Source of the DNA: Hydractinia symbiolongicarpus
Lineage: Eukaryota > Cnidaria > Hydrozoa > Anthoathecata > Hydractiniidae
NCBI RefSeq assembly: GCF_029227915.1
Contig: NC_079876.1
Coordinates: forward strand, 36,687,828 to 36,751,827
Direction: 5' to 3'
DNA length: 64,000 bases
The notes under the pieces were generated by a model. The model worked only from the letters and a program-made list of their open reading frames with translations, was not told where the DNA came from and did not search any database. Below, piece by piece: positions 12,529 to 22,300 of this stretch; position 1 is the first letter of the stretch, and each line of letters begins with the position of its first letter. The position numbers were made by a program, and so were the translations under genes.

Positions 12529-15500
12529 ATGAGGCGTAGTGAAAGGATCGCCGATAAAGTTCGTATTGACTACAAATCATTACATGCTACTGGAGCTATA
12601 AATCAAATTTCTTCTCAAGTTCAAGATACTCCAGTAGATGGAAAAATTGTAGTAATGGCATCCGAAGACACTAGTATCAGCAAAAACTCAGACCCAGTTA
12701 TTCAACTATCAATCGATGAATCAATACTAGCTGATGACATTGACGATTTTGTGGATGAAAACCAGTCAGGATATTATGGCGAATCAATTGAAGATATAGA
12801 TTCGAATATCAAGCAAATGGAAAATTTACGCACCCAGTATAGGCGAAAACACAGGGAGCTATCAGCAAACTTAAAGGAACTTTACGAAGGAACGTATGGT
12901 AAATCATATACTCTCAAAATCGAAAGCATGAAGAGTTTCGTTATGATGAAGAGAGAGCGTCGACAGAGATTACGAGAAAGACAAAATCTTGGCGACATAG
13001 AATCATCAGAAAGAAAAATGAAATTCCTTGTCAATGAAATCATTCAGTTAATTTCGTATTTACAGGAATCTTTCACATCATCCCTGTCCACCTTGGATGA
13101 TAAGGAAATCAAAAAGAGAAAAGAGGATTTGCCGGAGCAGTTAAGCCAGATGGAAACATTAAGAAAATCCTTTAAAGAAATGATCGAAACCGCGAAAGGG
13201 AAGGATGAAGGTAATTTAGATGATCTAAATAAAAGGTATAACAAACTTGTTGATCTCAAAAACTGTTACATCAAAACCCTTGATCAGGAATATCAGGATA
13301 GGGAACTTTCAAAAGTGGAGAAGTTTAACTCATCAACTTTGAATATAAAATTACCTATATTTAAAGGTTATGGCAGTGTTTGTGATATATATACATTTCA
13401 AACTGACTTCGAAAAATTGTACCTAAGATCCACACCTAATGCTGTTCTACCAGATCTTCTGAAGAATAATTTTTTAGAACACCCAGCGTTGACACTGGTG
13501 AGAAATGTAACTAATATCAATGAGATCTGGAGAAGACTTAAAGATGCATATGGAGATCAGAAAACGCTATTATCAAAGAAATTGGCAGAGTTGAATAAAA
13601 CTGAACTGAAGCACAAGGATCCAGAAAAGGTGGTTGAAGGACTTAGCCACATTGTCAACATCATGAAGGATCTGATACACTTAGCGAAGTGTCACAGAAT
13701 TGAAAATGAGTTATTCTATGGTGATGGTCTGGAAAGGATCTATAAATTGATCGGTGATAACAGAGTGACAAGGTGGTTGGCTGCTAGTTGTGATGATGAT
13801 TCAGTAGGAGAAAGTAAGTGGCATAAACTCATCACATTCTTGGAAAAAGAAATCAAAGTTTATCAACAGAAAGCCCTACTTCAAAATACCACACTAGAAC
13901 CAAGAAAAGTTCCATCAAAATATGGTAACCGACAGTCGCATTATACTGGAAAGAATGATCAAGATCTCACCGATTTTAATGAGGTATCAAATTCTTGTTT
14001 TATCTGTAATCAACCTGATCATGTGATGACCAATGGTCCCGGAGGCACAAAAATTGTACAGTATTTTGTTTGTGAACGCTTTGTCAATATGTCACCAGCT
14101 GAACGATTTTCAGTGCTGAGATCTAAAGGCCTCTGTTTTCAGTGTCTTTTTCCAGGTGCAACAATGAATAGAGTCAAACACAAAGAAGGTCATTGTCAAA
14201 GGGACTTTATTTGTAAACATCCTTCGCATGATAAGTACCCAAGAAAGAAACATATTCTTGTGTGTGAAGAACACAAGGACAACGAAGAAAATCAAGACGT
14301 ACTCGACATCTACAAAACCAGATGTATTTTGAGACGATATCAAGTTGAATTACCTTCTTATGCAAAGGATATCAAATTGTCACACCATGTTGAAGCAACC
14401 AAAAGCTCTAGCTATAAATCAACGTTAATCAACGAAAAGGAAGACAATAAAGCAATCTATATGCTACAAACAATCGAGATTGATAATCACCAATACTCGA
14501 TGTTCTACGATACAGGATGTGGTGATTTTATAAGCAGACTCAATGCTGTTCATAAGCTTGGGCAACGTGCAGTTCAAGAGTGTACTGGACCGATAACCCT
14601 TGGTGGAGTCGGAGGTATCACGACAAAAACACCTCATGGAATATATAGTGTCAGACTGCCACTTGCTAATGGAGGAGATGCTGTGATGTCAGGATTATGC
14701 ATGGAACAAGTAACAGCAACGTTCCCAAAATACCCACTTGGTGGAAGAGTAGAGTCTGATATTAAAGAATCATACCGTCAATCAGGAAATGATGTAAGAA
14801 ACTTACCTTCTTTGTTACCATTCGTCGGTGGAGAAACAGACTTCATGCTGGGAGTGAAATACCTACGATACTTTCCTGAAGCAGTATACCAGATGCCATC
14901 CGGGTTAACAATTTATAAATCACATTTTAAAAATACTGATGGTAGTTATGGTGTGATTGGAGGGACGCATGAAGTATTCACCCAAATTGAAAGGTATCAC
15001 CATTTATCTTATTGCAAATCCTTTCTATCAAATCAACATTGTCTTTTTAAGAATGGGTATCAAGTAAACCCAGATGTTTCCCTGTTAGGATATAAAAATG
15101 ATTTATTTGACATTTCAGTAAATGACGTTAATAACTTTGACTTTGAGAATAATCACCACACGTTTGTATCAAAAAACATCAAATCTTTTAATCAAGTGGA
15201 AGCTGCAGGGAGCGAAATAAATTACAGATGCATCAAATGTCGTACGTGTTCAACTTGCAAAAACCATGACCAAAATGAATCGTTGTCAATCAAGGAGGAA
15301 ATAGAACAAGAGGTTATTGATAAATCTGTGCATGTTGATATCAAGAACTGCATTACGATCGCTAACCTTCCATTCATGCGAGACCCAAGTATCAATTTAA
15401 GTCCGAATCGACACAAAGCTCTGAACGTATACTTCCAACAACTGAAACGATTGGAGAAAAATCAAGCAGATAAAAAATCAATTATAAAATCAGAGGCCAA

Positions 15501-18500
15501 ACTTCACTCACTTGGTTTTGTTGAATATGTTAAAAATCTACCAGCCAATATTCAAACATCACTTGCTAAAAATCAAATGAAAAACTACATTTCTTGGAGG
15601 GTGGCATGGAAAGATAATTCAACAACAACACCATGTCGCATTGTATACGATGCATCACAACCAACATCAACTGGATTCAGCCTTAACAGTATCCTTGCCA
15701 AAGGTCGAAATAACATGAACAATCTTGTCGAAATCTTCATTCGATGGAGAATACACAAAATTGGATTCCACACAGATATACAAAAAATGTATAATGCTGT
15801 CAAACTTCGTGAAGAGGACTGGTGCTATCAACGATACTTGTGGCAACAGCAGTTAGATCCAAATAAACCGCCGGAGGAAAAAGTTATCAAGACAATCATC
15901 TATGGTGTAAAATCATCTGGAAATCAGGCAGAACGTGGTCTACGAGAAACTGCCAAATTATTTCAAGAACCATACCCGGAGGTTTATGAAACCGTCTGTA
16001 AAGACATATACGTTGATGACTGTATGTCAGGCTGTCCAACAATGAATCAAACGTTACAAAGAGTAGATGAACTGGAACTAGTTCTAAATCGTGGTGGATT
16101 CACACTCAAAGGTGTCACAATATCTGGGAAGAAGCCACAAGAAAATTTATCAAGTGATGGACTCACGCTGTGTGTGGCTGGTCTTCTTTGGTATCCAAAG
16201 GTAGATGAAATTTCCCTCGATATCAAAGATCTTAACTTTGCAAAGAAACATCGTGGTCGCAAAGTGAAGCAGATTACACAAATACCAGAGCAACTCACCA
16301 GACGGAATTGCGCATCGAAGGTGGCAGAAATCTTTGACATCTCAGGAATGTTAACTCCAATTACTGCCACGATGAAAATGGATCTGCACGAACTTGTGAA
16401 ACGCTTCTTGGATTGGGATGACATAATTCCCGATTCCTTGAGATCAATTTGGATATCACACTTTCAAATGATGGATGAAATAAAAAACATCCGATTTCAA
16501 CGAGCAGTTGTTGCAGATGATGCGGAAAGCCTTGACGCATCCACATTAGATTTTGGAGATGCCAGCCAATCACTGGTTTGTGTTGCCATCTACATTCGAT
16601 TCAAAAGAAAAAGTAAAGGATTTTCTTCTCAACTCATTTTTGCAAAATCTCGCTTAATTCCAGACGGTATGTCACAGCCTCGAGCAGAGTTATTCGCAGC
16701 TATTGTCAACACACATTGTGGTGAAGTGGTAAGAAGATCTCTTCATAAGATCCACAAGAAAGCCATCAAATTCACAGATAGCCAAATTGTCCTGTACTGG
16801 TTAGCGAATGAAAATCGAGCTCTAAAGCAATACGTAAAAAATCGAGTTATAGAAATTCAAAGATTCACATCTATTGATCAATGGAGATATGTCAGATCAG
16901 AAGATATGATTGCAGATATTGGTACCCGAAGATGTATTTCCATTAGCAATGTTCTAACTGAATCTGTTTGGTGTAGAGGTTTCGAGTGGATGAGAGGTGA
17001 AGAGTCCAATTTTCCAATGATGGATGCTAAGGAAATTGTTCTAAATAACCAAAATCTTCAATTGATTAAACGTGAAACTCCACCAAAATACGAACCAGAG
17101 CCACAAACCACATACCTAGCTCTTGATTCTACCATCACAAAAGAAATATCTGACAGATATCAATTTTCGAAATACCTTATCGATCCCAACAGACATCGCT
17201 GGAAAGTAGTGGTAAGAATCCTCGCCATTGTTTTTAGATTTATACGAAATTGTCGTATAAAAAATTTAAACAAGATTTCATCAAATCAATCATCAAAAAT
17301 CAAAAATATCGTTGTGCTGTCAGATGTGGAGATAAAAGACGCAGAAAACTATTTCCACAAGAAGGCAACAATGGAAATTAAACAATTCCTGAAGTCAAAT
17401 CAATATGAAAAAATCAGTCACGAAAAGGATGGAATTCTCCTTTACTCTGGAAGGATTCTTCCGACAGATGAAGTTACGATTGTTGGACAAGCAACAAAAG
17501 TTATGAAGGACCTGTCATCAACAACATTTTGTGTCCCAGTGGTCGACCGACATTCACCGATAGCATACAGTGTTGTAAACGATATTCACTGGCATGACAA
17601 AACTGTACGTCATTCAGGGGTCGAGACAACATGGAGATATGTATTAAAGCAGATTTACATCATTGAAGGAAGATCATTGGTAAAAAAGGTGAAAGCTGCT
17701 TGCGCAAGATGCAGGTACTTGGAGAAAAGGACATTGGAAGTGGTAATGGGACCTGTATCAAAACACAATCTAACTATTGCACCTGTGTTTTATATTACGC
17801 AGCTTGATCTTTCAGGTCCATTTCTTTCATACTCGATGCATCATCGACGAACCACTGTCAAAATATGGTTGATAGTTTTTTGCTGTACAACAACATCAAC
17901 GGTTAATATCAAGGTGATGGAAGATTACAGCACTTCTGCATTTCTACAAGCCTTCACAAGATTTGCATGTGAAGTCGGTTATCCAAAAGTACTCCTTCCA
18001 GATGAAGGCAGTCAGTTAGTGAAAGGTTGCGAATCAATGCGATTGGATTTTGTCCACATTAAATATCAACTTCATCAAAACGAGGCAGTCGAATTTAAAG
18101 TATGCCCTGTTGGTGCTCATAGCATGCATGGTAAAGTCGAACGTAAGATTCGTCAAATAAAAGTTTCACTTGAGAAGAATTTACATAATTCAAGATTGTC
18201 GATTATTCAATGGGAAACAATAGCATCGTCCATCGCCAACAGTATTAACAACCTACCTTTGGCTCTTGGAAACAACAAATCCAATTTTGAAGCCATGGAT
18301 CTGATAACCCCTAATCGTTTAAGATTAGGTCGAAATAACGAACGAAGTCCGATTGGAAGTATGAAAGTAGTTAACGATTACGATAAAATTCTGAGAACGA
18401 ATAAGAAGATATTCGATACATGGTATGAGAATTGGTTAATTTCGCATGTTCCCAAATTAATGGATCATCCGAAATGGTTCAGATCGGATGTGGATGTTCA

Positions 18501-18786
18501 AAAAGGCGACGTAGTTTTATTTTTAAAACAAGAATCAATGTTAAGTTCGAATTATCAATTTGGTATGATCAAGTCGGTCGATTATGGTCGAGACGATAAA
18601 ATTAGACGAGTTCTTGTTAAATATCGAAATAACAATGTAAACGTTGACCGCGAAACCCATCGCTCAGTTAGAAACTTGATTGTTATTCATCGAATTGACG
18701 AATTGAATTTGTACGAGGAACTATACAAAGCTGCACAGTATTGCGATTCCAAGTTTCTTAATGACTCAAGTTATTGTTCAAAATAA
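12529..18786 (+). CDS. BEL/Pao Gag-Pol polyprotein, 2085 aa, apparently intact
   Basis: The polyprotein packages, copies and integrates the element. I start it at ATG 12529; a frame opened at 12523 would begin with TTG. Residues ~90-260 are rich in K, E and L and look coiled-coil. A DUF1759-like Gag region starts near 275 (LPIFKGYG). Cys/His motifs follow: CFIC near 490, GLCFQC around 536 and a CKHPSH segment. The A16-type (DUF1758-like) protease has its D-T-G at 661. A CxxCxxCxxC cluster lies at 901-910. RT carries RIVYDAS (D1041), HTDIQKM (D1083) and YVDD (1161-1164). RNase H candidate acidic residues are D1344, E1387, D1417 and D1463. Integrase has H1689, H1695, C1725 and C1728, then D1760, D1825 and E1871. 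A DUF5641-like tail starts near 1993 (GDVVLF). The catalytic residues named are all present, and there is no stop or frameshift. The stop codon lies inside AATAAA (18782-18787), 27 bp before the right LTR. Family assignment is firm; activity is inferred. Confidence 0.96.
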   Translation: MRRSERIADKVRIDYKSLHATGAINQISSQVQDTPVDGKIVVMASEDTSISKNSDPVIQLSIDESILADDIDDFVDENQSGYYGESIEDIDSNIKQMENLRTQYRRKHRELSANLKELYEGTYGKSYTLKIESMKSFVMMKRERRQRLRERQNLGDIESSERKMKFLVNEIIQLISYLQESFTSSLSTLDDKEIKKRKEDLPEQLSQMETLRKSFKEMIETAKGKDEGNLDDLNKRYNKLVDLKNCYIKTLDQEYQDRELSKVEKFNSSTLNIKLPIFKGYGSVCDIYTFQTDFEKLYLRSTPNAVLPDLLKNNFLEHPALTLVRNVTNINEIWRRLKDAYGDQKTLLSKKLAELNKTELKHKDPEKVVEGLSHIVNIMKDLIHLAKCHRIENELFYGDGLERIYKLIGDNRVTRWLAASCDDDSVGESKWHKLITFLEKEIKVYQQKALLQNTTLEPRKVPSKYGNRQSHYTGKNDQDLTDFNEVSNSCFICNQPDHVMTNGPGGTKIVQYFVCERFVNMSPAERFSVLRSKGLCFQCLFPGATMNRVKHKEGHCQRDFICKHPSHDKYPRKKHILVCEEHKDNEENQDVLDIYKTRCILRRYQVELPSYAKDIKLSHHVEATKSSSYKSTLINEKEDNKAIYMLQTIEIDNHQYSMFYDTGCGDFISRLNAVHKLGQRAVQECTGPITLGGVGGITTKTPHGIYSVRLPLANGGDAVMSGLCMEQVTATFPKYPLGGRVESDIKESYRQSGNDVRNLPSLLPFVGGETDFMLGVKYLRYFPEAVYQMPSGLTIYKSHFKNTDGSYGVIGGTHEVFTQIERYHHLSYCKSFLSNQHCLFKNGYQVNPDVSLLGYKNDLFDISVNDVNNFDFENNHHTFVSKNIKSFNQVEAAGSEINYRCIKCRTCSTCKNHDQNESLSIKEEIEQEVIDKSVHVDIKNCITIANLPFMRDPSINLSPNRHKALNVYFQQLKRLEKNQADKKSIIKSEAKLHSLGFVEYVKNLPANIQTSLAKNQMKNYISWRVAWKDNSTTTPCRIVYDASQPTSTGFSLNSILAKGRNNMNNLVEIFIRWRIHKIGFHTDIQKMYNAVKLREEDWCYQRYLWQQQLDPNKPPEEKVIKTIIYGVKSSGNQAERGLRETAKLFQEPYPEVYETVCKDIYVDDCMSGCPTMNQTLQRVDELELVLNRGGFTLKGVTISGKKPQENLSSDGLTLCVAGLLWYPKVDEISLDIKDLNFAKKHRGRKVKQITQIPEQLTRRNCASKVAEIFDISGMLTPITATMKMDLHELVKRFLDWDDIIPDSLRSIWISHFQMMDEIKNIRFQRAVVADDAESLDASTLDFGDASQSLVCVAIYIRFKRKSKGFSSQLIFAKSRLIPDGMSQPRAELFAAIVNTHCGEVVRRSLHKIHKKAIKFTDSQIVLYWLANENRALKQYVKNRVIEIQRFTSIDQWRYVRSEDMIADIGTRRCISISNVLTESVWCRGFEWMRGEESNFPMMDAKEIVLNNQNLQLIKRETPPKYEPEPQTTYLALDSTITKEISDRYQFSKYLIDPNRHRWKVVVRILAIVFRFIRNCRIKNLNKISSNQSSKIKNIVVLSDVEIKDAENYFHKKATMEIKQFLKSNQYEKISHEKDGILLYSGRILPTDEVTIVGQATKVMKDLSSTTFCVPVVDRHSPIAYSVVNDIHWHDKTVRHSGVETTWRYVLKQIYIIEGRSLVKKVKAACARCRYLEKRTLEVVMGPVSKHNLTIAPVFYITQLDLSGPFLSYSMHHRRTTVKIWLIVFCCTTTSTVNIKVMEDYSTSAFLQAFTRFACEVGYPKVLLPDEGSQLVKGCESMRLDFVHIKYQLHQNEAVEFKVCPVGAHSMHGKVERKIRQIKVSLEKNLHNSRLSIIQWETIASSIANSINNLPLALGNNKSNFEAMDLITPNRLRLGRNNERSPIGSMKVVNDYDKILRTNKKIFDTWYENWLISHVPKLMDHPKWFRSDVDVQKGDVVLFLKQESMLSSNYQFGMIKSVDYGRDDKIRRVLVKYRNNNVNVDRETHRSVRNLIVIHRIDELNLYEELYKAAQYCDSKFLNDSSYCSK

Positions 18787-18807
18787 AGTACAAATTTTAT
18801 CATCGTT
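18787..18807 (+). other. Short spacer between gag-pol stop and polypurine tract
   Basis: About 21 bp of AT-rich sequence after the stop codon. No env or accessory frame fits here, so the element encodes only Gag-Pol. Confidence 0.7.
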
Positions 18808-18813
18808 GGGGAG
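18808..18813 (+). other. Polypurine tract (plus-strand primer) of the BEL/Pao element
   Basis: GGGGAG lies directly against the TG of the right LTR, the position required for the RNase H-resistant primer of plus-strand DNA synthesis. It is short compared with many LTR elements, and the preceding bases (ATCGTT) are not purine-rich. Confidence 0.7.
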
Positions 18814-19363
18814 TGTTGAGTCAGCTCTATGTTAAAATTTGTCTTCATGTTTTGTCTGCCATGTTTGTTCTGTAATTTATTTAACTATTGTGTTGTCAAG
18901 TGTAGTTACCCAAGTGTATTTAGTGTAAAAATTTAATCACCTGTTTGTGTCCTTGTGTTAATTAAATGTCAATTTGTGCAATGTTATAAAATTTAATTGT
19001 AAAGTATACCCTATAGGGAATTTATATTTATTTATTTAAAAGCAGATTTTTCAGTTCACTTGTTCACTTGAAGTCACTGAGGTGATCACATCTTTTTCAA
19101 TGTCAAGAAAAGTTTAAATAATCTTTCACAAATTCAATTTTTTTTTCAGCAAGTCTATTTAAATTCTAATCAAGTTTATTTTTCAAAGCTCTTACACTTG
19201 GCAAGCTGGTAAGCATTATATAGTTTATAATATTTGTTATATTTCCTTAGTCATTTTTTGAATATTCACTACATACATTTTTCTTATATATCGTAGTTTG
19301 AACACGTCGTTACAAGCATCAAGAGTGTGAGCGAAACTTGTCTTTTTTTTGGTTAACCCTACA
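18814..19363 (+). repeat. Right (3') LTR of the BEL/Pao element
   Basis: 550 bp with the same TG and CA ends as the left LTR and four transition differences from it (99.3% identical). The 9-T and 8-T runs have the same length in both LTRs. The TATA-like box and initiator are conserved at 19023 and 19051. Confidence 0.96.
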
Positions 19364-19368
19364 GACCA
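19364..19368. repeat. Right target-site duplication (GACCA)
   Basis: GACCA directly follows the final CA of the right LTR and matches 11948-11952. It then runs into normal monomer sequence (GACCAATCCTAGCC). Confidence 0.93.
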
Positions 19369-22300
19369 ATCCTAGCCATTAGCGCGCGCTGAATTAATAG
19401 ATACAGTTTCAAATACTACATTTCACTGATTTTCTAACGGTGTCAGTCCGTTTGAGTTTCAACGGTTGGGTCACATATTCGACCAACATGTATTTAGCGA
19501 TATTTATCTGATATTAATAGGTTGCATCGCTTTTAACAGTGAAACAATTGACTGTCGGGCTAAATTGAACTGATTTTGGACTGTGACCTTATAAGTGTTA
19601 TAAGTGAGACAAGTGGACTTCAAGAAATAACATTCTTCTTAATTTGATATGATTGCCGAAACTCAGCGATTACACTGGGCGCTGTGGTGGCGCTTCATTT
19701 AAAAATTTAGATTAATAAGTCATTTTTTACTGTGAAACCATTCCTAGCCGTTATCGCGCGCTGAAGAAACAGCGACAGTTTCAAAAACTACATTTCATTG
19801 ACTTTCTAACGGTATCAATCCGCTTCAGTTACAACGGTTGCGTCACATATTCGTACCAACTTGTATTTAGCGATACTTTTCTCCTATTATTTGGTTGCAT
19901 CGCTTTTAACAGTGAAACGATTGACTGTGGGACTAAATTAAACTGATTTTGGACTGTGACCTTATAAATGGTATAAGTGAGACAAGTGGACTCCAAGAAA
20001 TAACATTCTTTGTAATTTGACATGATTGCCGGAACTCAGCGATTACACTGGGCGCTGTGGTAGCGCTTCATTTAAGAATTTAGATAAATAAGTCATTCTT
20101 TGCAGTGGGAACAATCCTAGCCGTTATCGCGCGCTGAAGAAATAGCGACAATTTCAAAAACTACATTTCATTTTCTTTCTAACAGTATCAATCCGTTTGA
20201 GTTACAACAGTTGAGTCACATATTCGTACCAACATGTATTTCTTCCTATTTTTCCCGTATTACTAGGTTGTATGGTTTTTAACAGTGAAACCATTGACTT
20301 TGGGAATTAATTGAACTAAATTTGGACTGTGACCTGATAAATGTGATAAATGAGACAATTGGAGTCCAAGAAATAACATTCTTCTTAATTTGGCATGATT
20401 GCCGGAACTCAGCGATTACACTGGGCGCTGTGGTAGCGCTTCATTTAAAAATTTATATTAATAAGTCATTTTTTACTGTGGGACCATTCCTAGCCGCTAT
20501 CGCGCGCTGAAGAATTAGCGACAGTTTCAAAAACTACATTTTATTAACTTTCTGACGGTATCAATCCGCTTTAGTTACAACGGTTGCGTCACATATTCGT
20601 ACCAACATGTATTTTGCGATATTTTTCTCATATTACTAGGTTGCATCGCTTTTAACAGTGAAACGATTGACTGTGGGACTTAATTGAACTGATTATGGAC
20701 TGTGACCTTAAAAATGTGAAAGTGAGACAATTGGACTCCAAGATATAACATTCTTCTTAATTGGACGTGATTGTCAGAACTCAGCGATTACACTGGGCGC
20801 TGTGGTAACGCTTCATTTAAAAATTTAGGTAAATAAATCATTTTTTACTACAGAACCAATCCTAGCCGTTATCGCGCGCTGAAGAAATAGCGACAGTTTC
20901 AAAAACTACATTTCCTTGACTTTCCAACGGTATCAATCCGCTGCAGTTGCAATGGTTGTGTCACATATTCGTATCAACATGTATTTAGCGATTTTATTTT
21001 ATATTACTGGGTTGCATCGCTTTTAACAGTGAAACGATTGACTGTGGGACTAAATTGAACTGATTTTAGACTGTGACCTTATAAATGGTATAAGTGAGAC
21101 AAGTGGACTCCATGAAATAACATTCTTCTTAACTTGACATAATTGCCGAAACTCAGCGATTACATTGGGCGCTTTGGTAGCGCTTCAATTAAATATTAAG
21201 ATTAAACAGTCTTTTTTTACTGTGGGACCAATCCTAGCCGTTATCGCGCGCAGAAGAATTTGCGACAGTTTCAAAAACTACATTTCATTGACTTTCTAAC
21301 GGTGACAGTCCGTTTGAGTTACAACGGTTGGGTCACATATTCGTACCAACATGTATTTAGCGATATTTTTCCGGTATTTCTAGGTTGCATCGCTTTTAAC
21401 AGTGAAACGATTGACTGTGAGACTTTATTGAACTGATTATGGAGTGTGACCTTAAAAATGTGAAAGTGAGACAATCGGACTCCAAGATATAACACTCTTT
21501 TTAATCTGACATGATTGTCGGAACTTAGCGATTACACTGGGCTCTGTGGAAGCGCTTCATTTAAAAATTTAGATAAATAATTTATTTTTTCTGTGGGACC
21601 TATCCTAGGCGTTATCGGGCGCTCCAGAAAAAGCGACAGTTTCAAAAACTACATCTCATTGACTTTCTAAAGGTATCAATCCGTTTGAGTTACAACGGTT
21701 TAGTCACATATTCGCACCAACATGTATTTCGTCCTATTTTTCCCGTATTACTAGGTTGTATGGTTTTTAACAGTGAAACGATTGACTGTGGGACTAAATT
21801 GAACTGATTTTAGTCTGTGGCCTTATAAATGGTATAAGTGAGACAAGTGGACTCCATGAAATAACATTCTTTTTTATTTGACATGATTGTCGGAACTCAG
21901 CGATTACACTGGGCGCTATGGTAGTGCTTCATTGAAAAATTTAGATAAATAATTCATTTTTTCTGTGGGATCAATCCTAGCCGTTATCGCGCGCTGAAGA
22001 AATAGCGACGGTTTCAAAAACTACATCTCATTGACTTTCTAACGGTATCAATCCTCTTCAGTTACATCGGTCGCGTCACATATTCGTACCAACATGTATT
22101 TAGCGATATTTTTCTCATATTAATAGGTTGCATTCCTTTTAACAGTGAAACGATTGACTGTGGGACTAAATTGAACTGATTTTAGTCTGTGGCCTTATAA
22201 ATGGTATAAGTGAGACAAGTGGACTCCATGAAATAACATTCTTTTTAATTTGACATGATTGTCGGAACTAAGCGATTACACTGGGCGCTGTGGAAGCGCT

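Larger units (their letters stand above)
11953..19363 (+). mobile_element. Complete BEL/Pao LTR retrotransposon, 7411 bp
   Basis: The element has two 550-bp direct repeats starting TG and ending CA, 5-bp GACCA target duplications, a polypurine tract before the right LTR and a single uninterrupted gag-pol frame. Domain order is Gag, zinc motifs, protease, RT, RNase H, integrase, DUF5641-like, which is the BEL/Pao arrangement (integrase after RNase H, as also in Ty3/Gypsy). RT, RNase H and DUF5641-like sequence features point to BEL/Pao rather than Gypsy. There is no env-like third frame. The two LTRs differ at only four positions, all transitions, and the polyprotein has no stop or frameshift, so the insertion is young and may still be competent. 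It sits inside one satellite monomer. The satellite phase continues on the other side, and an uninterrupted paralogue of the junction exists at 42058-42062. Confidence 0.97.

Noticed and set aside
13044-16573. Reverse-strand open frames of 64-125 codons within the retrotransposon
   Set aside because: They are shadows of the gag-pol frame; the forward frame has clear domain motifs throughout.
18814-19363. Envelope-like or accessory gene downstream of gag-pol
   Set aside because: Only 27 bp separate the stop codon from the right LTR, and the LTR itself contains no meaningful frame.
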